From Nissolia schottii (taxonomy: Eukaryota; Streptophyta; Magnoliopsida; Fabales; Fabaceae): a DNA stretch of 64,000 nt. Below, in pieces: positions 21,979 to 35,413 of this stretch (positions are counted from its first letter, which is position 1; every line of letters begins with the position of its first letter). Under the pieces are notes generated by a model. It was not told the DNA's origin. It saw only the letters and a program-made list of their open reading frames with translations, and ran no database searches. The position numbers and the translations under genes are program-made. The DNA lies in assembly GCA_003254905.1 (NCBI GenBank), contig QANU01011207.1, positions 479,409-543,408 of the forward strand, read 5' to 3'.

Positions 21979-24900
21979 TCATAAACCATTGGACCGGCTG
22001 AGCGCAGAGGAATTGGGACTCAGATCAAAGGATGGGTCAATCCTGGCATGATCCCCCAGCAGCTGCCGGCAAACACGTGCGGCCAAGACTGATTGAACAT
22101 CGTACGGCTCATCACGAGGAGACCTTGCAAACTGCTTCCCAAGAACGTTGTTCTCGGTGGGAACCAGTTCTGATGTGACGTGCGATGTCATTTGCAGTCC
22201 TCGAAAAATGTCAACATTAGAGTCATGATGTGAAGGAGAGGATTTCGGCAAGCTTGCAAAACCCTCTTGAAAGTAAACTAAGTTATTACTAACTGGAATG
22301 GCGCCGCCACCACAATGGAGAGGCGTGGACGCACCAGAAGCAGTCCGAGGGCTGGATATAGGAGAGGGAGACATTCTCCCATTTATGTGCTTCGGTGACC
22401 TTGACCTCAAAAGTGGGCTTCCAATGGGAGAGACAGGGCAAGAAATATTCCTTGGTATATGGATTTCACTGCAAATTAATGAAATAGTTTCAGAAACGTA
22501 GTGGCATCAGAGGGTGCGCAACGTGTGCGCGCATGTGTGCGTGTGTGTGAGTGAGAGAGAGAGAGAGAGAGAGAGACCTTGCATGAGAACTGGTTTTCAA
22601 AACCCTAGAAGATTTAACAGAAAGTCTATCTGAATCCAAGGTAGAAACATTCCTTCCTTGTCCAATACCCTGAAAATTTCAAGAGGAAAAAATGAGGATA
22701 TACGAGAAATTACAAAAGAATAAACAAACTCAAAGATTATACCATACCAGAGCTTTAGCTCCTTGTGCAATCCCAGAAACAGGGTCTGAAGCTTCAGGAC
22801 ACAGAATAGGTCTTTCCAAAGGCGCAGCACATTTTACAAAAGGATGGTCCAATAATTCACTGGCTGGAGGGCGATTGTATGGATTTCGTTGTAGACATTT
22901 CATAACAAAATCCTTTCCTTCGCTAGAGAGATGATCCGGGATTGTAGGTAGTTCCTTGCTGTTACCAATCTTGAACATGGCAGCAACCTGTCATGTTAAC
23001 AAGCAAATACAATAACACATTTAAGTCATAAATTAATACAAGAATTATGAATGGCACTTTATAAAAACAAAAATATATAAACAATAGGGGGTAAAAACTA
23101 AAATTTTGAACATATTGACATAAAACTACTGACCCCTTCATACTGACTCCAAGGAGGCTTAGTTGTAGCCATTTCCAAAACTGTGCATCCAAGACTCCAT
23201 ATATCCACAGCAAGGTTGCAACCCATAGAGTTCTTTATAACCTGAATAATCAGAAAGCACAGACACGGAGTCACAAAAACAAGTGCACTTGAATCTATAA
23301 ATAACTAAAGCTTATAGAGAACATATTACAACCTCAGGAGCCATCCAATAAGGGCTTCCCTTGAATGATAATGGACACGATTGCCCTGTTATCTGTAAAT
23401 ATGCAAGTTAAAAGAAGGACAAACAGGTTAGATCATGCAACCTTGTGATTATTAAATGCATTAAGAACAAACAAACCAATAAACCCGACGCAATATCAAA
23501 TGGCAATTACAAAGAGAACCAATAACTTTTAAACTCAATAAAACAGATGAAACTCAAGTGTCTTCATTGCTGTTATTTTGAATTATGATACACACATACT
23601 CTGATATTTTTTTGAAGTTGAAGTTACACATGCTAAACTGGCAGGAGATGGGACATGATAAAGAAATCCTCTAAAAAAGGAGAAAGGACATGGAAAAACC
23701 CGAATAATAAATTTAAAATAACAACTGATTTCTGCATTTTACTCCATTAGCTTAAATGAAAATAGAACGGACAGTTACTGTCTATAAGCTTACATGCTTT
23801 GCCATGCCAAAGTCTGCTAACTTGACCCGGCCACTTGGATCTACCAGTATATTTGCTCCTTTAATGTCCCTTTACAAGGAGGGGGAATAAAAGCAATTTA
23901 AGCAGTATATAATTCAGAAATTTGGCAAAATAATTGTTGTGTGGCAGCAGTATTTTTTTTCTACCTTTTTTTTGGGATAAAATGGCTGCAGTAAAATTTA
24001 ATTTTTAGAAAAATGAATAGTTGACTTAGTTCACCTATGGACAGTAGTTTTAGCATGTAAATAAGCAAGCCCGGACAAAATCTGTTTAGTATAACTCCGA
24101 ATAGCTAGTTCTCCAAATTGCCCATATTCTTGAAGAAGTTTATAAATGGAGCCTCCAGATACATACTCCAGGTATATGTAAAGCTTGTCGTCAACCTGTT
24201 TAAGGGATGATACAATAGCTTCTATAAGAAACTTAAAAAATAAATACTGCAAACAAGCATCTAATACAATTAATCTTGTACCTAAATGATCATGCATATA
24301 TTACAAACGGATAGTCTGCAGCATGGTTATCAGAATGTTACGATTCACAATTCGAATCTCACAATTCGATTCAATTTGGCATGCTAACGATTCATCTCAT
24401 GCATTAAATCGTAGATGACTCTGAAACTTACAATACAAGTACCGATTCAATGTGATGTGAAACAATTCAACGATTCATTACTTTCTTTTTACATTTTTTC
24501 ACCCATTCTCATTGGGAAAATTAAAGAGTTAAATAAGATTAAATTGTTAAATGAAATAAACTAAGTGTAACCAAATAAACCATTTAAAACTATTTCATTG
24601 CTTAATTTTCATTCTTTTGAAATATTTCATACATTCGCTACCTCACCTAATTTATTTAAACAGTTAGTTATTTGACTTTGAAATTTTGATATAGTTTGTT
24701 TTTCATGTTTTTTTACATGAAAAATATATGTATACAATATCTAATTACTGATCATACGATTCATGATGCAATTCAATTCAGGATTCAAAAAATAAGTTTT
24801 CCGATTCACGATTCGAATCCCGATTTGATAACCATGGTCTGCAGAAAAATTCCAAAATAATAAACATAAGAATCTGAATGAAACAGGAAATGAAGAACTT

Positions 24901-26717
24901 ACTGTTTCAGAACCATAATACTGCACAATATTTGGATGCCGTAAACGGCTTAATAAATTAATTTCCTGCCAAAACCAAGAAGTTAGATTTTCAAAGCTAC
25001 ATTATATTTGAAATTGCATATAGATAATAAAGATTATTCACTCCATGAAATTTTCCTAGGTCTAAAAGGAAACCGGTTTACCTGCGTTAATTGCTTAGCA
25101 CTTTCCTTCGACTTCGCATCATCTGAAAATAGAGTTACCTCTTTCATTGCACACATTTCACCACTTTCCCTACAAGAATCAAATGTTATAATCAAGCAGT
25201 TTCAATTAAGATGCGTAAGGATTGAAAAATATATGATTTAGCTCACGATGAATTTAAAAACATTTGGTCCAAAGTACATACTTATTGAAGCCAGCATAGA
25301 CATGTCCAAATGTGCCTCTGCCAAGTAGCTTTCCTTTTTTCCAACGTGAGCCAGGGCTCAACGGATTATCTGCTCTCCCTGGACTTCTTGGCATAGAAGG
25401 AGATGTTGCTGCAGAATTCGAATGAGAGAAAGGCGAGGAATTGGTAACTGCTGAAGGAGGAAGGGGCAAACGATGACTCTGTTGTTTTCCATCATCAACC
25501 CATCCTGTCTGCGATTCAGTGGGTGTTCCCCCTGCTCTGGGATGAATAGGCGTGACAGCTCCACTCTGAACTCTCGAGCTTGGACCAGGGCTAGTCATTC
25601 GGGGACTAGGTACAGGAGAATACTCAGGGCTACCCCGGCTTGGTTGCCAAAATAGCTGTCCTGACATGTCCCCTCCCATTGAATTATGCCCCGAATTGTG
25701 GCCAGAACCTGGACTGGAGCAGTGTCCAGATCCAACAAAATTGACCTCTGAATAAGGCTTTCCGGCCCAAAAAGCAGAGTTCAACACCTGTTCTGTGCCG
25801 AATGCTCTTAATGGACTTCTAGATGGACTTGACCTGGAACTGTCAGGAGCACTACAGAAGGCACCGTGAGGAGGAATCTGCAGATTTGGAACATGGTTGA
25901 TGAATGGTCTCCGTTTTGGCGAAGTAGAAGTCACATGATTACTAAGAATGTTTGCTGGCTTTTTGGCTTCTCTTGAATTTATTTGCGAAACAGTAGACTG
26001 ATCCTTGAGCATCAAGCTTCAGAAACAGACCAACGTCCAGGATGAGTAAAGTAAAAAGTTATTTTTACTGAAAGTAATAAAAAGCAAAAGGGATGTATAT
26101 GCAACAAAATAAACAATCTCGAAAAACATTATCGTGCATAGTTTTGGAGTGTACCTGGAAGGACTGCATGCAGCAGTTGCAGTTCTAGTCCCAGTCTCAG
26201 AGTCAGTTGCCAGAGGACTACGACTGTGTGAGTCTGTTCGTTCATCACTATCAGCAGAGCTCTCACTAGAGACTGAAGCAGCGCCCAGATCCCCATCCAA
26301 ATCTGCAGGGTTCAGCCTACCACGCATGCATGCAGGTTTTGGAAGTGGCAGAAACAATGATGGCTTGGAGCCCTTTTCCAGTCTTGATTTTGATGATATG
26401 CTAATTCCAGAATCTGCTCGTCTTACACCTGATGGGTGGAGGCAAGGAAGTGGCAGTGGCTGAGCAGCATGAGGCCTCTCGGCAAAACTTTGGCACCTTG
26501 CAACTTTGGAAGGCGAAGGGGATCTTGATTCAACAGGAGACTGAGCCCCCTTCTCAGAAATTGAGTCATCGCGATGTCTATGAGATCCTCCCGATCTACC
26601 GCTTAGTTTACCTTCAGATGGGGATTTAAACTTTCGGTGTAATGTATCGATAAAGCTTTCCTTGCCTCCTTTCTTCTTGGTTTCTTTTGATGAGGACTTC
26701 CCCCACCATGAAGGCAT
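21979..26717 (-). CDS. YDA: MAPKKK YODA (complete, 11 coding exons)
   Basis: Mitogen-activated protein kinase kinase kinase of the YODA/MEKK type. In Arabidopsis, YODA acts upstream of MKK4/5 and MPK3/6 in stomatal patterning, zygote elongation and inflorescence architecture. Exons, 5' to 3' on the minus strand: 26717-26155, 26016-25282, 25169-25082, 24965-24903, 24195-24035, 23869-23794, 23392-23333, 23241-23134, 22987-22748, 22669-22578, 22468-21979. They total 2,676 nt (891 aa), with all junctions GT-AG and phases consistent. The long serine/proline-rich N-terminal regulatory region (1-412) opens MPSWWGKSSSKETKKK. The kinase domain begins near 415 with glycine loop GRGTFGHV (about 421-428), followed by AMKEV with Lys442, HRDIKGAN at the exon 5/6 junction, DFG 556-558, GSPYWMAPE ending 582 and DIWSLGCTVLEMA. 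The C-terminal tail keeps the YODA motif NISCPVSPIGSPL. All catalytic residues are present. I identify it from overall similarity remembered for YODA proteins; close paralogs cannot be fully excluded. Confidence 0.93.
24322..24836. mobile_element. hAT-like MITE in a YDA intron (515 bp)
   Basis: Lies in the intron between coding exons 4 and 5. It is flanked by a perfect 8-bp duplication, GTCTGCAG (24314-24321 and 24837-24844). The termini CATGGTTATCA and TGATAACCATG are inverted repeats, and the subterminal regions are full of ACGATTCACAATTCGAATC-type words in both orientations. There is no coding frame. The 8-bp duplication and short termini suggest a non-autonomous hAT. The ends differ from those of the hAT at 6821-10531, so it is not a deletion derivative of that copy. 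Confidence 0.8.
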
Positions 26718-27960
26718 GTTTATATTTTATAAGTTGCAATGTGGCAACCAAGTTTCTTAAAAGCTTTCCTAGTCTATCATGTCACATCAGTAGATAGAGT
26801 TAAAAATGTTATGATCCTAGCATAACCCTTGCCAAATAGAGGATGGAAGAATTCCAAGAGCACTATTTTAGAGTTAAGACTTATAGGAAATAGGTGCAGA
26901 AAACCTGCAGCAAATAAAAACATACATTTTCAAATTTTAAATTAGTACAAGATGCTTATGTTAGTCATAAACATATATGTTGTACATAGCTGATCCTAGG
27001 CCAGCAGAATCCAGTGACTGTGCCATATATTGAAACTTTACCATTAATATCTAACCTTACTAACCAACATAAACTAATGCAGCATGCCAACCTCTACTAT
27101 CCAACCCTAGGACTTAGATTCTAAAACTCCCCCTAAAACTTGAAAGAACTATTAAGCCAGTTGCACTCACCACTTTTCCCAAAAATTCTATACATGCCAA
27201 CTAAGAAAAACAGTTTAACATCTTAACTCCAAGGTTCTAACACACACACACAAAAAGAGTAAGAGACTAAGTGAAAATATCAAGGCCATAAAAACTTGTT
27301 CCCAAATCACCAAAAATACAAACCCGTCTCTCGTCCAAACTAATCTTCACACATAGATTAATTCCTGCATGTGTTGCAATAGCCAGATTCCCTGAAACCC
27401 CCCAATTTTTTTTTTCTCAACAAAAAAGTAAGTAGACTAACAAATAAAAACTCAAAACTTTCAAATTCACTCACTTTAACTACACCAAGCACCTTAAGAA
27501 TCCCATGTGAAAAAACACAACCCCCATTGTTAAAAACAATCAGCTCAAAAGAAAACACAGATCCACCAACACACCTCACTGAGCAACAAAAAAAAAAGGA
27601 AAACAGTTAAATCAACTAACATGGCTGATCATGCACTGATAGGCAGAAAATGAAACCTAAAATGCAAGAAAGTTAGAAACTTACTTCAAATTTGCTCAAC
27701 CCCACTGTGTGATATTCAGCGCAAATCTGAGTAATAAAACCAAAAAAAAAAAGGTTCTAGTTTTTTTTTTTTTTTGGTTCCTGAAGCGTTGAGAACTCGA
27801 AGAGAGAACCCAAATGAAGACGAACCAGAAAGCTCAAAATGCAAGGAAATGGAGAAAGGTTTGAACTTTGCAAGTTGGTGATGAAGATTTCGGAATTGGA
27901 AGACAGTGAAAGAGATCGCGTACGGAGAGAGGGAGAGAGAGAGAGAGAGAGTGTGTGTGT
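26718..27960 (-). other. YDA 5' untranslated leader with a predicted leader intron
   Basis: On the minus strand a good donor (TTTGAA/gtaagtttc, boundary 27685/27684) and a plausible acceptor (tttttaag/AAACTTGG, boundary 26756/26755) predict a 5' untranslated intron of about 930 bp. The non-coding first exon runs from about 27,685 up to the purine/pyrimidine microsatellite at 27,930-27,960. The (GA)n/(GT)n tract lies where the transcription start is expected. These boundaries are inferred from splice signals only. Confidence 0.5.
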
Positions 27961-30900
27961 GTTTTTCTCTGCTCCTATGACATGAAGTCTAACGAGCGTT
28001 GATTCTTAATAAATATAATTTATTATTAATTAATTAAAAAATTGTACCTGCAAAATTTTAATCAAGAGAAATTAATCATTATTACATTTTTCCGCCGTTT
28101 CCGACTAATTATTACAAGGGCACCTCAAATATTTTTTATTTGGGGAAATTTTCATGGATGGGAAATTATTTTTTCTTTTTAAAAGAAATGTGTTTGAATA
28201 TAACCTCAAAAAAATTATGTTAAAATTTTTTAATTATTTAATTTAATTATGCTCTTAAAAATTTTATTAAGATATTTGACAATTTTAAAGAATAAAATGG
28301 AAAGAAAAGAAAATGTTGTTATCAAATATCGATAATAAATTCCATAAATAAATAAAAGTTTTGCATTTGTCTTAAATTAAAAATATTTTTATATCATTTT
28401 ATCTCATTATTTTAATTACTAAATAAAATAAAAGTTAATTATTTTAAAGATTTAAGATACTAGTTGTATTTATTTTTTGCTTTATTTAAGAGTTAGTAGA
28501 ATGATTAAAACATAAGTTAGAGAAACATAGCACTACCTTATAAAAAACGTTTGAAAAAAAAATAAAATATCATTTTTAAAATTTATTAATGCCAACTTTA
28601 AAAAAAATTTAAAAAGTAATTTAAAAAAATTATCTTTTAAATATAAAATAAAACTCTTAAAAGATGAAGTTTTAAAAGAAATTAAGTAAAAAATTATATT
28701 TTTTAAAGAATGTTTAGTTATATAATGTTGACCTCTCTTCTCATGTTTTTCTTCTTTATAATTATTTTTCTCTTTTACCTCGTACGTAAGCATTGTAAGT
28801 GACAAGGTGGTTGATTTGACTAATGAAATGAAACAGACATTATGATGAAAGAGTTCGTTCAGTTTGCTTGCTTGGAGAAATTGCAAAGACTACCAAGTCA
28901 TAACCTATAATTTTTTATAATAGATCATTTTATATTAAATAAAGTCATGTTTAATAATTTATAAAAATAAAATACATATATGTTTTAAATAATTTATTTT
29001 TTAAAATTAATAAATTTTAACTAATTATATATATATATATATATATATTTATAATATAATTAAATATGATTATATTTAACATGTGAAAATTTATTCTCAT
29101 TATTTTCTGATTATTTTTACAAGTTGTGACAGGTACTCGCTAGCACACTAGAAAGTGTGCAGACTTTATTTATATTTTGATTCTGCTTAATCAGGGAGGC
29201 AACTATTACATATGTGTGATCCATTTAAGGTTTATGTTTGATGATGATGCGTAGATTTTTAAGTATTGATGATAGAGGTTTTTGTGAGTTTAAGGGAGGG
29301 TGTTGTGCAAGCAATCCTCTATGCTCTATATAGTAACATGATGATGATGATGATGATAATATTATGTAACATGCATGATGTTTGCTTCCAATTCAATTGA
29401 GGTGTCAAATTAATGTGCCTTAAAATTGATGTCAATATGTGCTCAAACAATTTTGTCACACAATCATGTTAAGTCATTCCATTGATTTTGGATCCAAAAT
29501 ATGAAGGAAAAAAAATAGTTTATTTTATAAAACATGTTAATGGTTAGAGAAATGTTATCTTACGAGAAGATTCTTAATCTTTTCATATAAAAATCAAGTA
29601 GACATTTTTTTTAAACATACATTTGGAGAATTTTTTTAATCAATATTAAATTAAAAGTTTATTTTTTAATGCTCTAATCTTTGCTATCCAATAAGATAGT
29701 GTATTACATTAATGAAAATTATTAATTTTTTTATAAATAATAAAAGTGAATAATTTCACACTTATTATTTCAAAAGCCTAATATATAATACGATTCGATG
29801 ACCACACATCAATATTAAATCTTTATACAAATAATATAAATTACTTTATAACAAATTCACTTTTTAACAAAACTAAAAAAAATTAAAATCTAACATTTTA
29901 AAGCTCTGATAATATAAAAAAAATTATACTGTCATTCAATCATATATTAATATATTAACAAATATTTTTTACACTCACGATTTGAAAGGTAACGTAACTA
30001 AAGAATTATTTATTTTTTTATTGGATAACCGGGTAAAAATCATAGACTCAAATTCTTGATGAAACTCAAAAGCTAATCTAAACATTCATGATAATGTCAG
30101 ATGATGTGGGGACATTTTCTAACAAAGATGGAAAACATAGTGGGTGAAATAGGTAATGTTAGAACAAAGGATGAAGGCATGTTGTACTTACTCTTTCATA
30201 CATGGGCTATGATAAGCAAGGAATTTGATGGGGAAAAGGAAAACAAAATAATACCAAGAATCGAAGTTACTTAAACTTAAAATAAAAGAACTAAGCATCA
30301 ATGAGACAAGGCACAATGTAGCATCTAATGTTGTTGGTTGCAATTGCAAAACTTGCAAATTTGAGAAAGGTAAGGGGAGATGAATTGGGCAATTTCATGT
30401 GGGGTGGCTTGTGGGGTCCATTAACACCATCTCACGTGCCATGGTCCCACATTTTCTTCCTAGTTATCCCGGGGTCCTAAGGGCCCTACACATAACCATG
30501 CACGTGTCTACTTGCCATTAAAATTACCAACCTATTACTCTTTCTATAATGTTTTGTTAGCAGTTAAAAAACAGATTATGGAACCCACGTTGTTTAGTTG
30601 TTTTAAGTGATTTGATACTTATTCACTTAAGCAAAAATTTTGAATCCACGCTTTGTAAACTATACACATAAATAGTATTAAGAAAATTTTATCTCATACT
30701 AATCTAACTTGATTCGAGTTAAATTATATAAAATTTAATGAGTTTCAATATTATTGATTTTGATTCTAATAAAAAATATATTATACATCTATTTTAAATA
30801 AAGTTTTGAGTTAGAGTTTTATAGATGAAAGAAAAGCTGAAAGAATTATGATTTATTTGGTTTATATTTTTATTTTTTGCTTTTATTTTTTATATTTTTT

Positions 30901-31698
30901 GTTTATAAGATTTTTGTGAAAGAAACAATAATTATTGATGAGCTGTATAATAATAATTTGATAAATTCGCAGATTATTAGTCTATATAGTTATTATTGGA
31001 TTCGTGAATATTAGTCTATATAATAACAATAGTTATTTAACTATAGATAAATTTATGAAGAAAGATTGACTTGTACCTAATTGATCGTATTCGAACACTA
31101 AACTTGTACCTAATTGGACCGATTGACTTTATATTTTGCTTTGTAATGGACAATTGCTAAATGGTATAAAGTCATATCACTTATTCATATAATTGATTAA
31201 ATTCCCACATTGTTATAAAAAAATGGTTTAACCTAAATAAGACTAGACACATTCCAATTTAGTCTTCTGACTTATAATGCCTAAAATCCTTAGTCGACCC
31301 TCCGCTCGGCTGACCTTTCCTTGCTAGCCAATCCAACTTCATAAAGTTGGTAGGAACAATCCCCACAACCCTAGAACTTAGTTGACCACCCTAAAATTCC
31401 CTTAAAACATGACACAAAATGAGAGTATGATGTCAAGGGCAAAATCAAATCAGCCTCTTTTCCATTCCCTTCAAACTTGAAACCTCAAAGCACCTAGTAA
31501 CTTATTAAAACATGATCAATGAATCAAAACAAAGAAAAATTCATCATGCATGGTTCATTTACATATGTTCTTTTTTTCTCATATATACCCTCGAGTTAAA
31601 AAAAATATTTATATTGGCATATAACTGATTTTGCATGTTGTGTGAATTTCTACAAGGAGAGTATACATACTCTTTGAAGTTTAACACTCTTCATTTCA
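27961..31698. other. Long AT-rich spacer between YDA and the LSI2-like gene
   Basis: The YDA promoter side and then about 3.5 kb of very AT-rich DNA with poly-A/poly-T runs, an (AT)n tract at about 29,030-29,048 and an ATGATG run near 29,340. Frames here, such as 28533-28886 on the minus strand, are lysine- and phenylalanine-rich low-complexity translations. I see no gene. Confidence 0.6.
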
Positions 31699-34347
31699 TC
31701 ATCTTATGAGTGTCAAACCAATAGCAGTGACTATAATAGTGGAAGGAAGGCCAAACTTGAGATGGTTCCAGAAGGTTAATGTGTATGCAAGGTTTGGAGC
31801 CCTGCGAGCTTGTTCACACACTATCAAGTTTGCAGCTGATCCCAGCAGTGAAAGGTTCCCTGCTATGGTGCTCACCCAAGCCAAGATGAGCCATGCCTTC
31901 TTCTCATCTGCTTTTGAAATTGCAGCAGCTGAGGCTGCAACTCTAGCTCCAAGCAATAGAACTAGATTGGTAAATGATAAAGGTCAGAATGGATTCTTCA
32001 AAAATGGGAAAAAGTTTAGTCTAGTCTCTAGATCTTGCTGTTGTGACAATATCAGGTGAAAAGCAGCTTTGAAAGTAAAAGAAATGTTATGACTAATGTT
32101 AGAAATATATGGATTTTAGCTTAGATAGTATTATGACTTATGCTGGAGGAGTAAACCTTCAAATCTTCCCCAAAGTTGGCAAAGTCGGCCAAGTTCGTCC
32201 CTGAGCTTTGGAAAATAGTAAATTCGTCCTCAATTTGGCTTCTATACATCAAATTCTTCCTCAAGGTTAGCACCCTGCCCATCAAATTCGTCCTTGGATC
32301 CTTAACACTAGGGAGGAATTTGATGCACGGATACCAACCAAAGGGACAAATTTGTTATTTTCCAATATTTGGGGACAAACTTAACCAACACTGCCAATTT
32401 TGAAAACAAATTTGAAGGTTTACTCTATATTGGAATGTTCTGATATCTCCAATACTATATATATCTTATCACGAAAAGTGAAAATAAAAGAAAATAAAAA
32501 AAACTCTAACATATATTATGGACACTTATTCTGTAAAATATTCTCTACTTTTTATGTATATTTGTTCCAGTTTGATATGCATGTTTCAGTCCAATGATAC
32601 ATTGGTTGATTTAACCACATATATTCAGGGCTTGGGAAAAACCAAAATAATCATTGAATTCAGAATTTGCACAATCCAGCACTGATTTTTTTTTTTTTTT
32701 TTGATTGTGCAAGGGCTTATGCCTCTATCACACAGAATTGCGGCGTTTTAGCGAGTTTTCAATGATTTGCATGCTGATGCATTCAATGTTAACAAAAATT
32801 CACATGACACAGTGAACAGAAAACAGATCATGAAACTATTTTTGTAGGAGAATCATCATCCACTTACATCCACTTACCAGTTGGTACATTTGAAGCCAAA
32901 TTTGATAGGACAAGTATAACTAGAGCAAGTATTGCTATTCCACTAGCATGATCTACTTGAGAATAAGGTTCCATCAAGTCCCACAGAGCACTTGGAATTC
33001 CAGTTTTGTTGAAACCGTCTACTGTGATAAACATTCCACAAAAGAATATCAAAAGTGAATATGAAACCTGTTCCAAGAAGAAAAAATTAATCTAAGAGAT
33101 TGTACAAAGTTCAACAGAAAACAGAAAGAAAAAAAAGAGATTTTAAACAAGAGATTCTGTTTATTAAGTTTTACCTTCTCTAAGCATGGCCTAGCATCTT
33201 TGAAATCAAGAACCACCAGAGCCAGTGCAGCTGTAATTGCGGTCCATGACATATTCAAACCTATAAGCATTGCAATCAACATCCCTAGTGTGATGGCGTA
33301 AACACAACACTTCCACAGTACCCTTTTCCATTTCTCGTCGAAGAAGTCCTTTCCTTCTGACGAGTGCGCGCCATTCGCTTCTATTGATTTATCTACTGCT
33401 GCAACAGTCTTCGGAGGACTAGCCTCCTCCCTTGTCTGAGAAGAAATGTCATTTACCCCCTCCTTTGAAGCATTCGAGTTTCTCGCAGAATCCAGTGTGG
33501 TACTAAGAACCCTGTGGATTTCGCCTTCACTTGGATTCGACCGGTTTCTTAGAGTCTGAACTTGAGGAGAGTTCTGCATGATATTAACATTCTCTAGGCA
33601 GCCATTCCATTCTTGTGAATTCAAGGATGACAAATGAGACATTGTCGCCGGAGAAAACTGATGGGAATTAACCTCCTCTTCTGCTACACCTTCCGCGACC
33701 GGATCCTCTTCGTCCTTGTGAATTGATAACAACCTCCAATACATGGCTATAAGAATTGAAGCATTCACCACAACTCCAACCAGCATAGCTGGAAGAATAC
33801 CAGCCAGAAACTGTCCAAATGAGATTTTGCTCTGAACAGCTATAACCAGATTCTGAGGATTGCCAATTGGGGTCGCCGAGGACCCAATATTAGCACTCGA
33901 AGCAAGCGCAAGCAGAAAAGGATGGGGTGGTAGGTTATGCTGCCTCGCAATCTTCAATATGAACTCGGTCAAAACAACACAAGAAGTGTCATTGGTGAAG
34001 AGAGCGCTCGACACGGCTGAAATCAGACAGATTCTGCAGAGCAAGTCCTTTGCTCCTCTGCTCTTCCAAGACAGCAATTTCCCTAAGTACTTAAACATGT
34101 CTGCCCTTTCGAGATAAACACTGACAACCATTGTCCCGAACAGAAGGCCGAGAATCGGGAGATCGATCGCCGCATAGGCTTGATCCGGAGTGATGACTTG
34201 GAATATGACCATGAGCATTGCACCTAGCAATGACCCTGCAGTTCTCCCAATTGGTAGAAAAGGCACGGCTGGGAAAACTGCCAGCACCCAGAAGATTGCA
34301 AAGGCTATTGAGCCTAAGACAACTTTTGGAATCGGAGCAAGTGCCAT
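31699..34347 (-). CDS. LSI2: LSI2-like silicon/arsenite efflux transporter (complete, 3 coding exons)
   Basis: Integral membrane anion/proton-coupled transporter of the ArsB/NhaD (citrate transporter-like) superfamily, closest in feel to plant LSI2 silicon effluxers that also move arsenite. Exons on the minus strand: 34347-33175, 33067-32878, 31961-31699, 1,626 nt (541 aa), all GT-AG. The start [16 protein letters not shown] is the family start; the frame continues upstream only through an intron. Hydrophobic segments follow in N- and C-terminal blocks (for example [22 protein letters not shown] and [14 protein letters not shown] in the first). They are separated by a hydrophilic loop at about 215-335 that carries most of the variation. 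Conserved [19 protein letters not shown] is present, and the C-terminus is [16 protein letters not shown]...LKFGLPST. Two stop codons in a row end the frame. Intron 2 (32877-31962) contains a short inverted-repeat element. Substrate specificity is inferred from family only. Confidence 0.92.
32149..32428. repeat. Short inverted-repeat element in intron 2 of the LSI2-like gene
   Basis: The left end GTAAACCTTCAAATCT and the right end AAATTTGAAGGTTTAC are inverted repeats that extend imperfectly into TTGGC / GCCAA words; the element is about 280 bp. The interior has several 'aaattcgtcct' phrases in tandem. It is MITE-like, and no clear target duplication is seen. Confidence 0.55.
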
Positions 34348-34353
34348 TGTTGT

Positions 34354-35240
34354 CTGTTGCCAAAACAAGCAACAATCAGTTCCAAACCAAAAGAATTGTT
34401 ATTCCTGAACATGGAAAGCCAAATGGATTGTAAGAATGCATGAAAATTCAGATTTTGAGACATCATTTATCATTTTCAATCTACAACTATTAAAGTGGAA
34501 TAATGTAAACCATTAGTGTCAATGAAGGTTATTTGATCAAACAGGTGGAGGACATGCTCAAATTCATATGGAATAATTGTTGTATTATAGCAGCCATTTC
34601 AATAACACAGTGACAGAAAGTCAACGTTGAGTTTCTTAACTCTAAAAAAACCATAGATCCATGAGTTTGCAAAGGAAATTAATTTGAAGGATTCATCGAC
34701 TTTTTCTCGTGAGATTCAAGCTTATATACTAACTGTTCATAGTGAATTATAACCCACAAAACCCAGAAATGGAAAAAACAGTTAGAGCAAATATAACAAA
34801 CTCATTCACCTAAATCAATAATAGCATGAACAATAATAAAATTTATCATAGTCAACATCAATAACATAATTGTGAATACCCATATCCTAATTGTTTCATC
34901 TTAATTGTATGCTATTATGGTATAACTTATTGTGCAAATTATCAACAAAGACATGAATCTAACATAACATTTTTTCTCCTAGAAAAATGGACATGGTAAA
35001 AAACAGCACAAACGTGCACCACACATCTTAATTAACATTATTAATCATAACTTACCTTAAAAGGGAAAATCTTTCATGGGATTGTGTGGTCTAACAATCT
35101 GAGAAGCTCACATATCCATATGCTGTCTTTAGATTGGATTTCATGCCATCTGCATGAAAAAAGGTAGCAACCTTTTTTTGAAAAGAGTCACTTTTATTTT
35201 GTTATCTGATTTGAGATTGAGATTGAAGAGGAAAATATTT
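34354..35240 (-). other. LSI2-like gene leader with a predicted 5' untranslated intron
   Basis: A donor (CTTTTAAG/gtaagttatg, 35056/35055) and an acceptor (tggcaacag/ACAACAATG, 34354/34353) predict a leader intron of about 700 bp ending six bases before the start codon. The non-coding first exon lies above 35,056. This explains why the coding frame seems to extend upstream of the true start. Confidence 0.55.
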
Positions 35241-35376
35241 TAATGTGTCAGGAAAATGGTGGAAGAGAGAGTTGCAGGCAGCAGCATCATCCTCAGAGCT
35301 CAAAACTTTTCAAGACACGTCATAGCCACATGGTGGAACATGACCCCACCTTCATTTTTTATTTATTTATACATTT

Positions 35377-35413
<37 letters not shown>

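Noticed and set aside
28533-28886. 117-codon minus-strand frame in the YDA-LSI2 spacer
   Set aside because: Lys/Phe/Ile-rich translation of poly-A/T runs.
33860-34433. Plus-strand frames antisense to the LSI2-like first exon
   Set aside because: Shadows of the conserved minus-strand coding sequence.
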